From Micromonospora rosaria (lineage in GTDB: Bacteria > Actinomycetota > Actinomycetes > Mycobacteriales > Micromonosporaceae), in the NCBI RefSeq assembly GCF_001567585.1, contig NZ_LRQV01000079.1, forward strand, positions 1-32,785: a stretch of DNA of 32,785 nt. Reading direction: 5' to 3'. Of the stretch, positions 1 to 7,039 are shown piece by piece (the first letter of the stretch is position 1; every line of letters starts with the position of its first letter). Both the position numbers and the translations under genes were made by a program. The notes below the pieces were generated by a model. That model saw only the letters and a program-made list of their open reading frames with translations, did not search any database and had not been told where the DNA came from.

Positions 1-56
1 TGTAAGGAGGGGCCCCTTATTAACAGACGTCTGTTAATAAGGGGCCCCTCCTTACA
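1..56. repeat. 56-bp perfect palindrome, copy A of the AGGGGCCCCT repeat family
   Basis: The first 28 bases are the exact reverse complement of the next 28. Each arm carries GTAAGGAGGGGCCCCTTA followed by TTAACAGAC, so each arm can also fold on its GGGGCCCC core. The element ends nine bases before the stop codon of the anti-sigma-like gene on the minus strand, so it sits where that transcript would terminate. Related copies lie at 11457-11513, 15311-15364 and 18794-18847. A bidirectional terminator or a small mobile palindromic element are both possible; the sequence alone does not decide. Confidence 0.85.
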
Positions 57-65
57 CCCGGGCGC

Positions 66-965
66 TCAGCGACAGGCGGGGTTGGCCGCCACGCACATCC
101 GCTCGGCCGCCGCCCGACCCAGGTCGAGCAGCCGGTTGCGGTGTTCCGACGTCAGGGTGAGCGACGGGGTGGCCTCCAGCCCGGTCGCCGGGACGATCAC
201 GCTGATCAGGTCACCGACCCGGACGACGAGCGTGTTCTCCACCGGGTACGCCCACCCGGGGTCGAGGTCCGACCCGACGCCGGTCGGCGCGGTCCGGCTG
301 TGTTGCAACAGGACCGCCTCGTCACCGGCGAAGTCGCGCACGGAGACCGTCCAGTCGTGGGTCACGGTGACCGAGACCCGCTGCCCCGTGACCGTCCAAC
401 CGGTGTCCTCGCTCCGGGCGCCCGAACAGGTGGCGACGAGGTCGTCCAGGCCGGCGAAGAAGCCCTCGGCCGCCTCCGGGGTCAGCCGGTACACGTCCTG
501 GCTGACGAGCGCCGCCCCGGTCGCGCCGGGCCCGCTGGCCGGGCTGCGCTGGATCAGGGTCTGCGACCGGGAGTAGCGGGACACCGGCAGCCCGGGGGTC
601 CGCCGGCTGTCGCAGAGCTCCAGGCCGGCGTCGAGGGAGACCGGCTTGGCCAGCCCGCTGTCCCCGAGCCGCAGGTTGCTGGAGACCGGCAGGTCGGCCG
701 GGTCGAGCAGCGCCGCCACGGGGATCTCGGCCCGCTGGGTCGGCTGGCCGACCAGGCCGGGCAGAAGCCCACCGTGGGACCCCCAGGACAGACGCCCGGC
801 GGTCACCACCCCCGAGGCGACGACGAGCAGCACGACCGCCGCTCCCAGCGCGGTACGCCGCTGCCGGCGGCGTCCCGCGCGGGCCCGGATCTCGGCCGGC
901 TCGGGCCAGGGGACGGCGCTCAGGTCCTCCCGCAGGCGTTCGGCGAACGACAGGTCGTCACGCAT
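66..965 (-). CDS. Single-pass membrane protein, probable anti-sigma factor of the adjacent ECF sigma factor
   Basis: A 299-residue protein. Residues 1-37 are cytoplasmic and end in a very basic stretch (RARAGRRRQRRT). One hydrophobic segment spans about 39-58, and about 240 residues follow that would lie outside the membrane. Its ATG overlaps the end of the sigma-factor gene by eight bases (ATGCGTGA), so the two are almost certainly translationally coupled. I see no HxxxCxxC zinc anti-sigma motif and cannot place the outer domain in a named family. The anti-sigma role rests on gene order, overlap and topology. The outer domain may be the sensor. Palindrome A lies directly downstream. Confidence 0.75.
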   Translation of the reverse strand: MRDDLSFAERLREDLSAVPWPEPAEIRARAGRRRQRRTALGAAVVLLVVASGVVTAGRLSWGSHGGLLPGLVGQPTQRAEIPVAALLDPADLPVSSNLRLGDSGLAKPVSLDAGLELCDSRRTPGLPVSRYSRSQTLIQRSPASGPGATGAALVSQDVYRLTPEAAEGFFAGLDDLVATCSGARSEDTGWTVTGQRVSVTVTHDWTVSVRDFAGDEAVLLQHSRTAPTGVGSDLDPGWAYPVENTLVVRVGDLISVIVPATGLEATPSLTLTSEHRNRLLDLGRAAAERMCVAANPACR

Positions 966-1458
966 CAGCGACCTCCTCCAGGTCGGACACTGCGAGCAGG
1001 TCGGCCAGCGCCGACCGACCCCGGTGCAGCCGGGCCTTGACCGTGCCGACCGGCGCGGCGGTCTCCCGGGCCACCTCGGCGACCGGCATGCCGAGCAGGT
1101 AGTACAACGCCAGGGCGACGCGCTGCTCCTCGGGCAACTGACGCAACGCGGTGACCACCGCCACCGTGTCGGTACTGGGCGGGGGAACCGGGTCGGTGGG
1201 GCCGTGGCGCAGGTACGCGCGGGCCCGGCTGCGCAGGCTGCGCCAGCGGCTCACCGCGATCCGCGCGGCGACCACCCGGGTCCAGGCCTCCGGGTCGTCG
1301 TACCCGCCCACCGTGGACCAACGCTGCCACGCCCGGATGTACGCCTCCTGCACCGCGTCCTGGGCCTCGGAGAGATTTCCCGTGAGCGCGTAGACGAAGC
1401 CGAGCAGCCGTTGCCTGCTACCCCGGTAGAACTCGTCGAACTCCTCGACGTCCGGCAC
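958..1458 (-). CDS. ECF RNA polymerase sigma factor, SigE family
   Basis: A 166-residue sigma-70 family protein with regions 2 and 4 only. Region 2 covers about residues 6-75 (FDEFYRGSRQRLLGF, then EAQDAVQEAYIRAW). Region 4 covers about 105-155 (LPEEQRVALALYYLLG, then VAEVARETAAPVGTVKARLH, its helix-turn-helix). It fits the Streptomyces SigE-type family of ECF factors. The open frame continues upstream to 1809, but a GTG at 1458 has a GGGGAGG ribosome site six bases away and gives the family's usual N-terminus, so I start there. The 3' end overlaps the anti-sigma-like gene. Two near-identical 17-bp direct repeats lie about 70 bases upstream. Confidence 0.9.
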   Translation of the reverse strand: MPDVEEFDEFYRGSRQRLLGFVYALTGNLSEAQDAVQEAYIRAWQRWSTVGGYDDPEAWTRVVAARIAVSRWRSLRSRARAYLRHGPTDPVPPPSTDTVAVVTALRQLPEEQRVALALYYLLGMPVAEVARETAAPVGTVKARLHRGRSALADLLAVSDLEEVADA

Positions 1459-1522
1459 CCGCCACCTCCCCGTGTCCGGTCGCAGGTGACACGCACGGTA
1501 CCGGGGTGCCGGTTGCCGCCCC

Positions 1523-1567
1523 GCCGCACGAATCCGGCAGGGTGCGCTTCGCCGCACGAAGCCGGCA
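1523..1567. repeat. Two 17-bp direct repeats, 28-bp period, upstream of the sigma-factor gene
   Basis: On the plus strand GCCGCACGAATCCGGCA (1523-1539) recurs as GCCGCACGAAGCCGGCA (1551-1567), 16 of 17 bases identical. They lie in the 128-base gap between the M50 protease gene and the sigma gene. The second copy overlaps the hairpin behind the protease gene. The spacing is close to, but not exactly, three helical turns. Tandem regulator sites for the sigma operon are one reading; a chance local duplication is another. Confidence 0.6.
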
Positions 1568-1580
1568 CGGTCGTGCCGGC
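1561..1580 (-). terminator. Hairpin behind the M50 protease gene
   Basis: GCCGGCAC, a four-base loop, then GTGCCGGC: a perfect 8-bp stem starting seven bases past the protease stop codon. It has no T tract, which is usual for actinobacterial terminators. Confidence 0.55.
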
Positions 1581-1586
1581 GGCGGG

Positions 1587-2330
1587 TCAGCCGAGCAGCC
1601 CGGAGGCGGTGACGAAGGGGCCCGCCAGCAACGCCGCCCCGACGACCAGCGCCAGCAGGTTGACCAGCACGAAGAGCCCCACCCAGAACAGCGGCGGGAA
1701 CGGGGTCAGCCGGGCCAACTGGTCGGCGTCGGACTCCGGCATCCGCCCCCGGGACCGCATCCGCTGCAACTCGAAGACCGGTCGTACCCCGCCGAGCAGC
1801 AGGAACCACACCCCGGTCCAGGCGAACGCGGCCTGCACCTGCGGCGAGGCGTACCAGGAGACGGCGAGCACCACCCCGCCGGTGACCAGGAGGGACAGGA
1901 CGCCGAACACGTTGCGTACCAGCAGCAGCATGGCCAGCAGGAGCGCCACGGCCACCCAGAGCAGCAGGGTGATCCGGTTCCCGCCGAGCAGCCCGGCACC
2001 GGCGAGCCCGACCAGGGACGGTGCCACGTACCCGGCGACCAGGGTGAGGATCATGCCCGGCCCGCTCGGTCGGCCGGCGGAGAGGGTCAGCCCCGAGGTG
2101 TCCGAGTGCAGCCGGATGCCGTGCAGCTTGCGGCCGGTGAGCAGGGCGGCCAAGGCGTGCCCGCCCTCGTGGGCGATGGTGACGACGTTACGGGCGATCC
2201 GCCACGGCACCTGGGTGGCGACCACCACCAGCGCCCCGGCGGCGGTCAGCAGCACGAGCAGTGGCGGCGGATCGGGCTGGGCGCTGAGCAGCCGGTCCCA
2301 GAGGGAGGTGAGGCCGTCGATCAGGGGCAT
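1587..2330 (-). CDS. M50-type (site-2-protease-like) integral membrane metalloprotease
   Basis: A 247-residue membrane protein with six or more hydrophobic segments. The zinc site HEGGH is at residues 54-58, next to the first segments (TIAHEGGHALAALLTG). The rest matches the M50B-like family common in actinobacteria: a polytopic core without PDZ domain. Members are predicted to cut substrates within the membrane; no substrate is known to me. It lies just upstream of the ECF sigma/anti-sigma pair on the same strand, which makes regulated proteolysis of the anti-sigma protein a tempting inference, but a hairpin separates the units. TAAGCT lies eight bases before the ATG and there is no Shine-Dalgarno site, so the mRNA may be leaderless. 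Confidence 0.8.
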   Translation of the reverse strand: MPLIDGLTSLWDRLLSAQPDPPPLLVLLTAAGALVVVATQVPWRIARNVVTIAHEGGHALAALLTGRKLHGIRLHSDTSGLTLSAGRPSGPGMILTLVAGYVAPSLVGLAGAGLLGGNRITLLLWVAVALLLAMLLLVRNVFGVLSLLVTGGVVLAVSWYASPQVQAAFAWTGVWFLLLGGVRPVFELQRMRSRGRMPESDADQLARLTPFPPLFWVGLFVLVNLLALVVGAALLAGPFVTASGLLG

Positions 2331-2545
2331 GGCCCGCGAGCTTACCGGCCGGCCCTGGGTCGCTCAGTCGCGCGTCACCGAGCGTTGCACCGGCGTGTCG
2401 GTCCGGACACGCTGCGCTGATCCCCAGCTCAGACGAGGGGTGGTGATACAGATCTGTCGATGAAATTTTCCTTTTCTGGTCTTGCACCGGAGCAAAGTTA
2501 TCTCCAAAGATGGACGTCTATCACAGGCGCTCCTGGGGAGGAACC
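2331..2545. promoter_or_regulatory. Divergent intergenic region between the protease and lysozyme genes
   Basis: On the minus strand TAAGCT (2339-2344) lies eight bases before the protease ATG and is its likely -10 box. Toward the lysozyme gene, about 2440-2520 is distinctly AT-richer than its surroundings and contains a 10-bp palindrome, ACAGATCTGT (2448-2457). I cannot pick a convincing -35/-10 pair there. The lysozyme gene has a strong GGGGAGGA ribosome site at about 2535. I looked for a ydaO-type c-di-AMP riboswitch, often found before cell-wall hydrolases, and did not see its conserved elements. Confidence 0.4.
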
Positions 2546-3298
2546 ATGCTCCGTACCAGATCACCGCTGCGTCGGCTGCTCGCCGCCGGCCTCGCCGCGC
2601 TCGCCACCGCCGCCGTCACGCTCGTCGCCACCAGCGGCCCGGCGGCAGCGGCCACCACCCCCGGCATCGACGTCTCCCACTGGCAGGGGAGCATCAACTG
2701 GACCAGCGTCCGCAACTCGGGCGTCCAGTTCGCCTTCATCAAGGCCACCGAGGGGACGAGCTACAAGGACCCCAACTTCAACGCCAACTACGTCAACGCC
2801 TACAACGCCGGGGTGATCCGGGGGGCGTACCACTTCGCCCGGCCCAACATCTCCTCCGGCGCGGTCCAGGCCAACTACCTGGCCAGCAACGGTGGCGCCT
2901 GGTCGGCGGACAGCCGGACCCTGCCGGCGGCCCTCGACGTCGAGGCCAACCCGTACGCCGGTGGCTACTGCTACGGCCTGAGCACCACCGCGATGCGCAA
3001 CTGGATCCAGGACTTCCTCAACACCTACCGCTCCCGCACCGGCCGGTACGCGGTCATCTACACCACCACGAGCTGGTGGAACCAGTGCACCGGTAGCTGG
3101 AGCGGCCCGTGGGCCAACCACCCGCTCTGGCTGGCCCGCTGGTCCAGCACCCCGGGCGCGCTGCCGGCCGGGGCCCCGTTCTGGAGCTTCTGGCAGTACA
3201 CCGACTCGGGCAGCGTCTCCGGGATCAGCGGCGGCGTCGACCGCAACCACTGGAACGGCGACCGCACCCGGCTCATCGCCCTCGCCAACAACACGTAG
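2546..3298 (+). CDS. Secreted GH25 lysozyme (N,O-diacetylmuramidase)
   Basis: A 250-residue protein with a signal peptide (residues 1 to about 36: basic MLRTRSPLRR, hydrophobic core, Ala-rich cleavage region) followed by one GH25 domain to the C-terminus. GH25 hallmarks are GIDVSHWQG (Asp42), FIKATEG, GAYHFARP and ALDVEAN, where Asp131 and Glu133 form the DxE catalytic pair. The C-terminal WSFWQYTDSG and GGVDRN also fit. It should hydrolyse the beta-1,4 bond between N-acetylmuramic acid and N-acetylglucosamine outside the cell. No separate cell-wall binding domain is present. The frame is open from 2510, but ATG 2546 has a GGGGAGGA site and starts exactly at the signal peptide. Confidence 0.95.
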   Translation: MLRTRSPLRRLLAAGLAALATAAVTLVATSGPAAAATTPGIDVSHWQGSINWTSVRNSGVQFAFIKATEGTSYKDPNFNANYVNAYNAGVIRGAYHFARPNISSGAVQANYLASNGGAWSADSRTLPAALDVEANPYAGGYCYGLSTTAMRNWIQDFLNTYRSRTGRYAVIYTTTSWWNQCTGSWSGPWANHPLWLARWSSTPGALPAGAPFWSFWQYTDSGSVSGISGGVDRNHWNGDRTRLIALANNT

Positions 3299-3314
3299 CA
3301 AACCCCGCAGGCCC

Positions 3315-3350
3315 CGGCCGGGCGCGCCGTCCCCACGGCCCGCCCGGCCG
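3315..3350. terminator. Strong hairpin between lysozyme and GntR genes
   Basis: CGGCCGGGCG (3315-3324) pairs perfectly with CGCCCGGCCG (3341-3350), and an inner CCGT/ACGG stem caps the structure. It lies 17 bases past the lysozyme stop and between two gene 3' ends, so it can serve both. Confidence 0.75.
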
Positions 3351-3416
3351 TGCCGCGTCTCATCGGGTACGCGCCGTCGGCGCATCCATCGGGCGCATCC
3401 ATCGCCCGCAGCGGCG

Positions 3417-3641
3417 CTACCGCTCCGGCGCCTCCGCCACGAACACCCCCACGCCGGACATGCCTTCGACCATGCCCTTGGCCTTGAGCCAGTTGATGGC
3501 CCCGCGCACCACCGTGATCGAGACGCCGTACTGGGCACGCAACTCCGCCGTGCTCGGCAGTCGGTCGCCGGGCCGCAACTCACCGGATTCAATTTTCTCG
3601 GTCAGCTCATCGATGATCTTCTGGGTTTTTGAGGTAGGCAT
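3417..3641 (-). CDS. Short GntR-family regulator (winged helix only)
   Basis: A 74-residue protein consisting almost only of the GntR winged helix: KIIDELTEKIESGELRPGDRLPS, then TAELRAQYGVSITVVRGAINWL and a short wing (GVGVFVAE). The effector domain of full-length GntR proteins is absent. Such short forms are common in actinomycetes and probably act as autoregulating DNA-binding dimers. ATG 3641 is preceded by GGGAG. It is divergent from the small CxxC gene, and an inverted repeat (3743-3760) in the shared promoter region is its likely operator. Confidence 0.85.
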   Translation of the reverse strand: MPTSKTQKIIDELTEKIESGELRPGDRLPSTAELRAQYGVSITVVRGAINWLKAKGMVEGMSGVGVFVAEAPER

Positions 3642-3723
3642 CTGTACTCCCTGGTCCGCGCGGCCATTCGATCACGCGCGACGGGGAGCCACAAGCTTCA
3701 GAATGCATCAGGAGGCACAAGGC

Positions 3724-3760
3724 TTGCCTAGCGACCAGGCATATGCATAAGGTTGTGCAT
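3724..3760 (+). promoter_or_regulatory. Promoter and likely GntR operator
   Basis: TTGCCT (3724-3729), 18 bases, then TAAGGT (3748-3753) resemble a sigma-70 promoter reading right. An 18-bp imperfect palindrome, ATGCATAAGGTTGTGCAT (3743-3760), covers the -10 box; seven of nine base pairs are symmetric. Its position in the divergent gap beside a GntR gene makes it the best operator candidate. Transcription would begin at about 3759-3760, on or beside an ATG at 3759. Confidence 0.5.
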
Positions 3761-3877
3761 GGCCGATTTCCCTGGTCCGCAGCCTGGCGGAGTCGGTTCC
3801 CCCCGCGCGGCGGCCCGCGTCTCCCCCGTACCCGGCGGGCCGCCGCGCGTCCCCACACGCCTGGTGGAGGTGTCCGA

Positions 3878-4078
3878 TTGGAACGGGACCGCGCACTGCT
3901 CCTCGCCGACCGGCACCAACCGCCGCCGCTGTGGCGGTTGCTCCGGATCAGCCTCTGCCCCGTCTGCCGGCTCCGCTGGCCCTGCCCGCGTTACCTGGAC
4001 GCACGGGCCATCCTGCTCGGCAACGACCGCGTCGACGTGGCCGCACTGCTGCGCCGTAACAGCCGCTGGCGGGCGTGA
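3878..4078 (+). CDS. Small CxxC...WPC protein of unknown function
   Basis: A 66-residue protein. Its centre, SLCPVCRLRWPCPRYLDARA, has the CxxC-x4-WPC pattern of small actinobacterial proteins that often accompany short GntR regulators; some are labelled flavin reductase without support. The three cysteines could bind a metal. I start at TTG 3878 because GGAGG lies seven bases upstream. The same frame is open back to ATG 3743, but that ATG lies in the predicted operator. A different, overlapping frame starts at ATG 3759 (MADFPGPQPGG...) and could be a leaderless leader ORF or the front half of a frameshifted gene. Confidence 0.6.
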   Translation: MERDRALLLADRHQPPPLWRLLRISLCPVCRLRWPCPRYLDARAILLGNDRVDVAALLRRNSRWRA

Positions 4079-4158
4079 GCGAATACCAGGGCAACGGTCC
4101 GCCTGGTGCGGGCGGCCACTGCGTCCACCTCCGGCGCCCCGAACGACTGCCGCCGGGG

Positions 4159-4178
4159 CCCGCACGTACCGGTGCGGG
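4159..4178. terminator. Hairpin between converging genes
   Basis: CCCGCAC, a six-base loop, then GTGCGGG, between the small CxxC gene (ends 4078) and the small membrane protein gene on the opposite strand (ends 4243). It could stop both transcripts. The stem is only 7 bp. Confidence 0.4.
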
Positions 4179-4242
4179 TCACCCTGCCCACGTACCCTCG
4201 TCTGCCCGGCGGGCCGACGAAGCTGGGGCGGCAGCGAGCGGG

Positions 4243-4455
4243 TCAGGCGCGGCGGCGGGGTACGGCCGCAGCGGTCGACGGACGACGGACCGGGACGCCA
4301 CGGCGCACCATCAGCCATCCGGCGAGGACGAGGACGGTCACGGTCACGGCGCTGAGCAGCGCCACCATCGTCGGCAGCCCGGCGGCGATCAGCAACACCG
4401 CCATCAGGCCCCACAGCGCCACACACGGCTTACCGGCTCGGTGTCGGTACCTCAT
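4243..4455 (-). CDS. Small membrane protein of unknown function
   Basis: A 70-residue protein with two closely spaced hydrophobic helices (about residues 11-29 and 33-50), a basic N-terminus and a very basic C-terminal tail (VRRGVPVRRP... VPRRRA). It is not a family I recognise. The frame is open to 4512, but ATG 4455 has a strong GGGGAGG site seven bases upstream, so the shorter form is preferred. It stands alone between the CxxC gene and the kinase gene; the 117-base gap to the kinase shows no clear terminator. Confidence 0.6.
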   Translation of the reverse strand: MRYRHRAGKPCVALWGLMAVLLIAAGLPTMVALLSAVTVTVLVLAGWLMVRRGVPVRRPSTAAAVPRRRA

Positions 4456-4572
4456 CGGTAGCACCTCCCCTTCATCGTCGAAGGTGAGATACCCAGTTGG
4501 TGACCCGTCCATGCAGATCGGCCCGCGCGGTGTGGGAATCCCGGAGCGATGTGGCCGACCGGGGCCGCCGGC

Positions 4573-6648
4573 TCAGTCCTGCCGGTCCGGCACGAACCCC
4601 TCGGCGATCCGGTCGAACTCGGGCAGTCTCGCCGACCACTCCCGGTCGGCGACCTCCCAGCGCATCGCGTACCCCCGGTTGCTCGCCGTCACAAAACCCC
4701 GGTTACGGACCCGGATGCGGGTGTCGTCGCGGGTCTCCCGCCACTCCCAGTCCGCGCACGTCTTCCAGAATCCGTCACACGAGCGAATGTCGATGTACTC
4801 GTAGTTGCTGACGTAGTCCTTCCGGTTCGGCTCCTGCTCGCGCCAGTCCGCCTCGGCGTCCCGCTTCGGGGTGTTGGTCCACTGGATGAGCAGCTCACCG
4901 ACCCCACCGGGCTCGGTGAAGACGACCGTGCTGCGATCGATGCTGCGGCGGCGCCAGTTCTCCGGCAGCGGCAGGGAGAAGCCGGCCGGGTCCCGGTGGA
5001 GCTTCCACCCGGCGGGCAGGCCGGGCTGCGCGGAACCGCTCGGGGTCGGGCTCGGCGACGCGCTCGGAGTCGGACTCGGCGCGGCGCTGGTCGGCGCGGG
5101 TGCCGCCGGCTCGGACGGCGACCCGCTCGGGACGGTGCTGGTGGCGCCGGCCTGCTCCCCCGGCTCCTTCTCGGAGTCTCCGGAGGTCAACAGCGGCACC
5201 ACCACGGCGAGGCCGAGCAGCAGGAGCACCACCACGGCCCCGATCAGCAGGTTCCGCCGCTGCTGGCCGGACTTCGTCACCGTGCCGCCGGGCACCGTGG
5301 CCCGCCCGGTCGACGCAGCCGCCGTTGCGGGCAGCACCGCGGTCGGGTTGGCCGGCGGGGGCTGGGCCGCGTCATCGGCCGGGCCAGTCGCTGCCGGCGG
5401 GGCCCCGGAGGCCGCCGGGGCGGGCTTCGGCACGTCCACCTTGGCGGTCGGTGCCGCGTCGGAACCACCCGAGTCGGCACTCTCGGGGGCCGTCTCCCCC
5501 GGTGGCGGCACCTTCGTGGTCGCGTCGGCGGACGAGATCGTACGGGTGGCGTCCTCGCCGGACGGAACCTTCGTCGTGGCGTCCGCGTCGGCCGGCCCAC
5601 CCGGCGACGGTACCTTCGTCGTCGGCGCCTTCGCGGTGGCGTCGGCAGCCGCCGCGGCAGCAGCGCCGGCAGCGGCTGCTGCCGCCGACCGGGGCGCGGG
5701 CGGGGTCGACTGGCCACCGGTCTGCGGCTCCGCCGGACGCGGCGCCGGGACCACCAGCGGGCGCGGCTCGCGCGGACCGTTCGGCCCCGGCCGGCGCACG
5801 CCGTCGAGCAGGGGAATCGTCCGCGTACGCTTCCCGCCGGCTCGGCGCAGCAGTCGTTCGGCGACGTCGGCGTCGATCCGCTCCGCCGGATCCTTGCGGA
5901 GCAGGCCGTTCAGCACCGCCTTGAGCGGGCCGGCGTTCTTCGGCGGCGGCATGGGCTCGGTGGCCAGCGCCGCGAGGGTGGCGATCGCCGACGGCCGCGC
6001 GTACGGCGACTTGCCCTCGACGGCGGCGTAGAGCGTCGCGCCCAGCGACCAGAGGTCGGCCTCCGGCCCGGTCGTGCCGTCGCGGGCACGCTCCGGCGAG
6101 ATGTACGCCGGGGAGCCGAGCACCATGCCGGTGCGGGTCACGTTCGGGTCGCCCGGGATGGTGGCCAGCCCGAAGTCGGTCAGCACCACCCGGCCGTCGG
6201 TGCCGAGCAGCACGTTGCCGGGCTTGACGTCCCGGTGCATCACGCCGGCCCGGTGCGCCGCCTTCAACGCCCCGAGCACGCCCAGCCCGATCTCCACCGC
6301 GCGGGCCGGTGTCACCGGACCGTCCTCGGCGATGGTGTCCTGCAACGACTTCGAGGCGACGTACTCCATGACGATCCACGGGTCACCGTCGGTGCGCAGC
6401 ACGTCGAAGATCCGGACCACGTTCACGTTGTTGAGGCGGGCGATGGCCCGCGCCTCGCGCAACGAGCGCTCCCGCATCTCGCGCCGCTCGTCGTCGGTCA
6501 GGCCGGGCGGCGGCACCAACTCCTTGATCGCCACGTCCCGGTGCAGCACCTCGTCGCGCGCCTTCCACACCCGACCCATGCCGCCCTGGCCGAGCGGCGA
6601 TATCAGCCGGTATCGGTTGGCGACGAGTTGGGGCTGCGCGTCAGACAT
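4573..6648 (-). CDS. PknB-like transmembrane Ser/Thr protein kinase
   Basis: A 691-residue kinase. The catalytic domain (about 13-275) has the glycine loop GQGGMGRV (20-27), Lys42, HRDVKPGN (138-145), DFG (158-160) and an activation loop with Thr171 and Thr173 before SPAYISPE. An Ala/Pro/Thr-rich linker follows, with repeated TTKVP motifs between about 340 and 385. One membrane helix lies at about 467-487. After a Ser/Pro-rich spacer, an outer domain of about 145 residues begins at PAGWKLHRDPAGFSLPLPENW; it resembles PsbP/Mog1-fold sensor domains in outline, and it has no PASTA repeats. The frame is open to 7002, but the kinase domain fixes ATG 6648. TACCGT eight bases upstream and no ribosome site suggest a leaderless mRNA. 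Confidence 0.92.
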   Translation of the reverse strand: MSDAQPQLVANRYRLISPLGQGGMGRVWKARDEVLHRDVAIKELVPPPGLTDDERREMRERSLREARAIARLNNVNVVRIFDVLRTDGDPWIVMEYVASKSLQDTIAEDGPVTPARAVEIGLGVLGALKAAHRAGVMHRDVKPGNVLLGTDGRVVLTDFGLATIPGDPNVTRTGMVLGSPAYISPERARDGTTGPEADLWSLGATLYAAVEGKSPYARPSAIATLAALATEPMPPPKNAGPLKAVLNGLLRKDPAERIDADVAERLLRRAGGKRTRTIPLLDGVRRPGPNGPREPRPLVVPAPRPAEPQTGGQSTPPAPRSAAAAAAGAAAAAAADATAKAPTTKVPSPGGPADADATTKVPSGEDATRTISSADATTKVPPPGETAPESADSGGSDAAPTAKVDVPKPAPAASGAPPAATGPADDAAQPPPANPTAVLPATAAASTGRATVPGGTVTKSGQQRRNLLIGAVVVLLLLGLAVVVPLLTSGDSEKEPGEQAGATSTVPSGSPSEPAAPAPTSAAPSPTPSASPSPTPSGSAQPGLPAGWKLHRDPAGFSLPLPENWRRRSIDRSTVVFTEPGGVGELLIQWTNTPKRDAEADWREQEPNRKDYVSNYEYIDIRSCDGFWKTCADWEWRETRDDTRIRVRNRGFVTASNRGYAMRWEVADREWSARLPEFDRIAEGFVPDRQD

Positions 6649-6739
6649 CGCCAGAGACGGTACCCGGCGGCTGTGACGCTCACACCGCCGGCACGCCACT
6701 GTGCGGGAAAGGACGTGCGTCGGCGCGTACCCTGAGGCC
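6649..6739. promoter_or_regulatory. Divergent promoter region, kinase and accE
   Basis: On the plus strand TACCCT (6728-6733) lies six bases before the accE ATG. On the minus strand TACCGT lies eight bases before the kinase ATG. Neither gene has a Shine-Dalgarno site, so both look leaderless. I cannot assign -35 boxes. Confidence 0.45.
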
Positions 6740-6952
6740 ATGGCTGCCGAAGAACCGCTGTTCCGGGTCGTCCGGGGCACACCCAGCGCCGAGGAGACGG
6801 CCGCCCTCGTGGGCGTGCTCGCGGCCCGGTCGCACCCGGCCGCCGCTCCCGACCGGCCGGCCCCGTCCGCGTGGGCACGCAGCGGCCGGCCCCCGCACCC
6901 GGGCACCGTTGCCGGGCCGGGCGCCTGGCGCGCCTCCGGCCTGCCCCGCTGA
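6740..6952 (+). CDS. accE: Acyl-CoA carboxylase epsilon subunit
   Basis: A 70-residue protein. Residues 6-31 (PLFRVVRGTPSAEETAALVG...) carry the family core V-RG-P--EE-AAL--VL, and the C-terminus ends in the W-R-SG-LPR pattern of actinobacterial AccE. The subunit bridges the biotin carboxylase/BCCP subunit and the carboxyltransferase in acyl-CoA carboxylases. Its usual upstream partner accD is missing here; a kinase gene occupies that side. A fitting alpha subunit (accA3) lies 6.6 kb downstream. I start at ATG 6740, six bases after TACCCT, rather than at 6701, since 6740 matches the family start. Confidence 0.85.
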   Translation: MAAEEPLFRVVRGTPSAEETAALVGVLAARSHPAAAPDRPAPSAWARSGRPPHPGTVAGPGAWRASGLPR

Positions 6953-7039
6953 CCCACGACGGTACGGGGCTGCCAGGGCCTCACCTCACCGGCTAACCTC
7001 ACTCAGGGAGACGGTGCCGTGACAGGTAGGGAGGGGTCG

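Noticed and set aside
646..2463. Open frame of 605 codons on the plus strand across the sigma operon and protease gene.
   Set aside because: It runs against three supported genes and has no recognisable domain.
2440..2545. Possible ydaO-type c-di-AMP riboswitch before the lysozyme gene.
   Set aside because: The region is too short and lacks the conserved elements of that riboswitch; only an AT-richer promoter-like stretch and a 10-bp palindrome are present.
3743..3877. N-terminal extension of the small CxxC protein from ATG 3743.
   Set aside because: That ATG lies inside the predicted operator and upstream of the likely transcription start, and the extra residues look non-coding; TTG 3878 has a proper ribosome site.
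4549..6735. Open frame of 728 codons on the plus strand opposite the kinase gene.
   Set aside because: Arg/Gly-rich shadow of the kinase; the kinase frame holds every catalytic motif.
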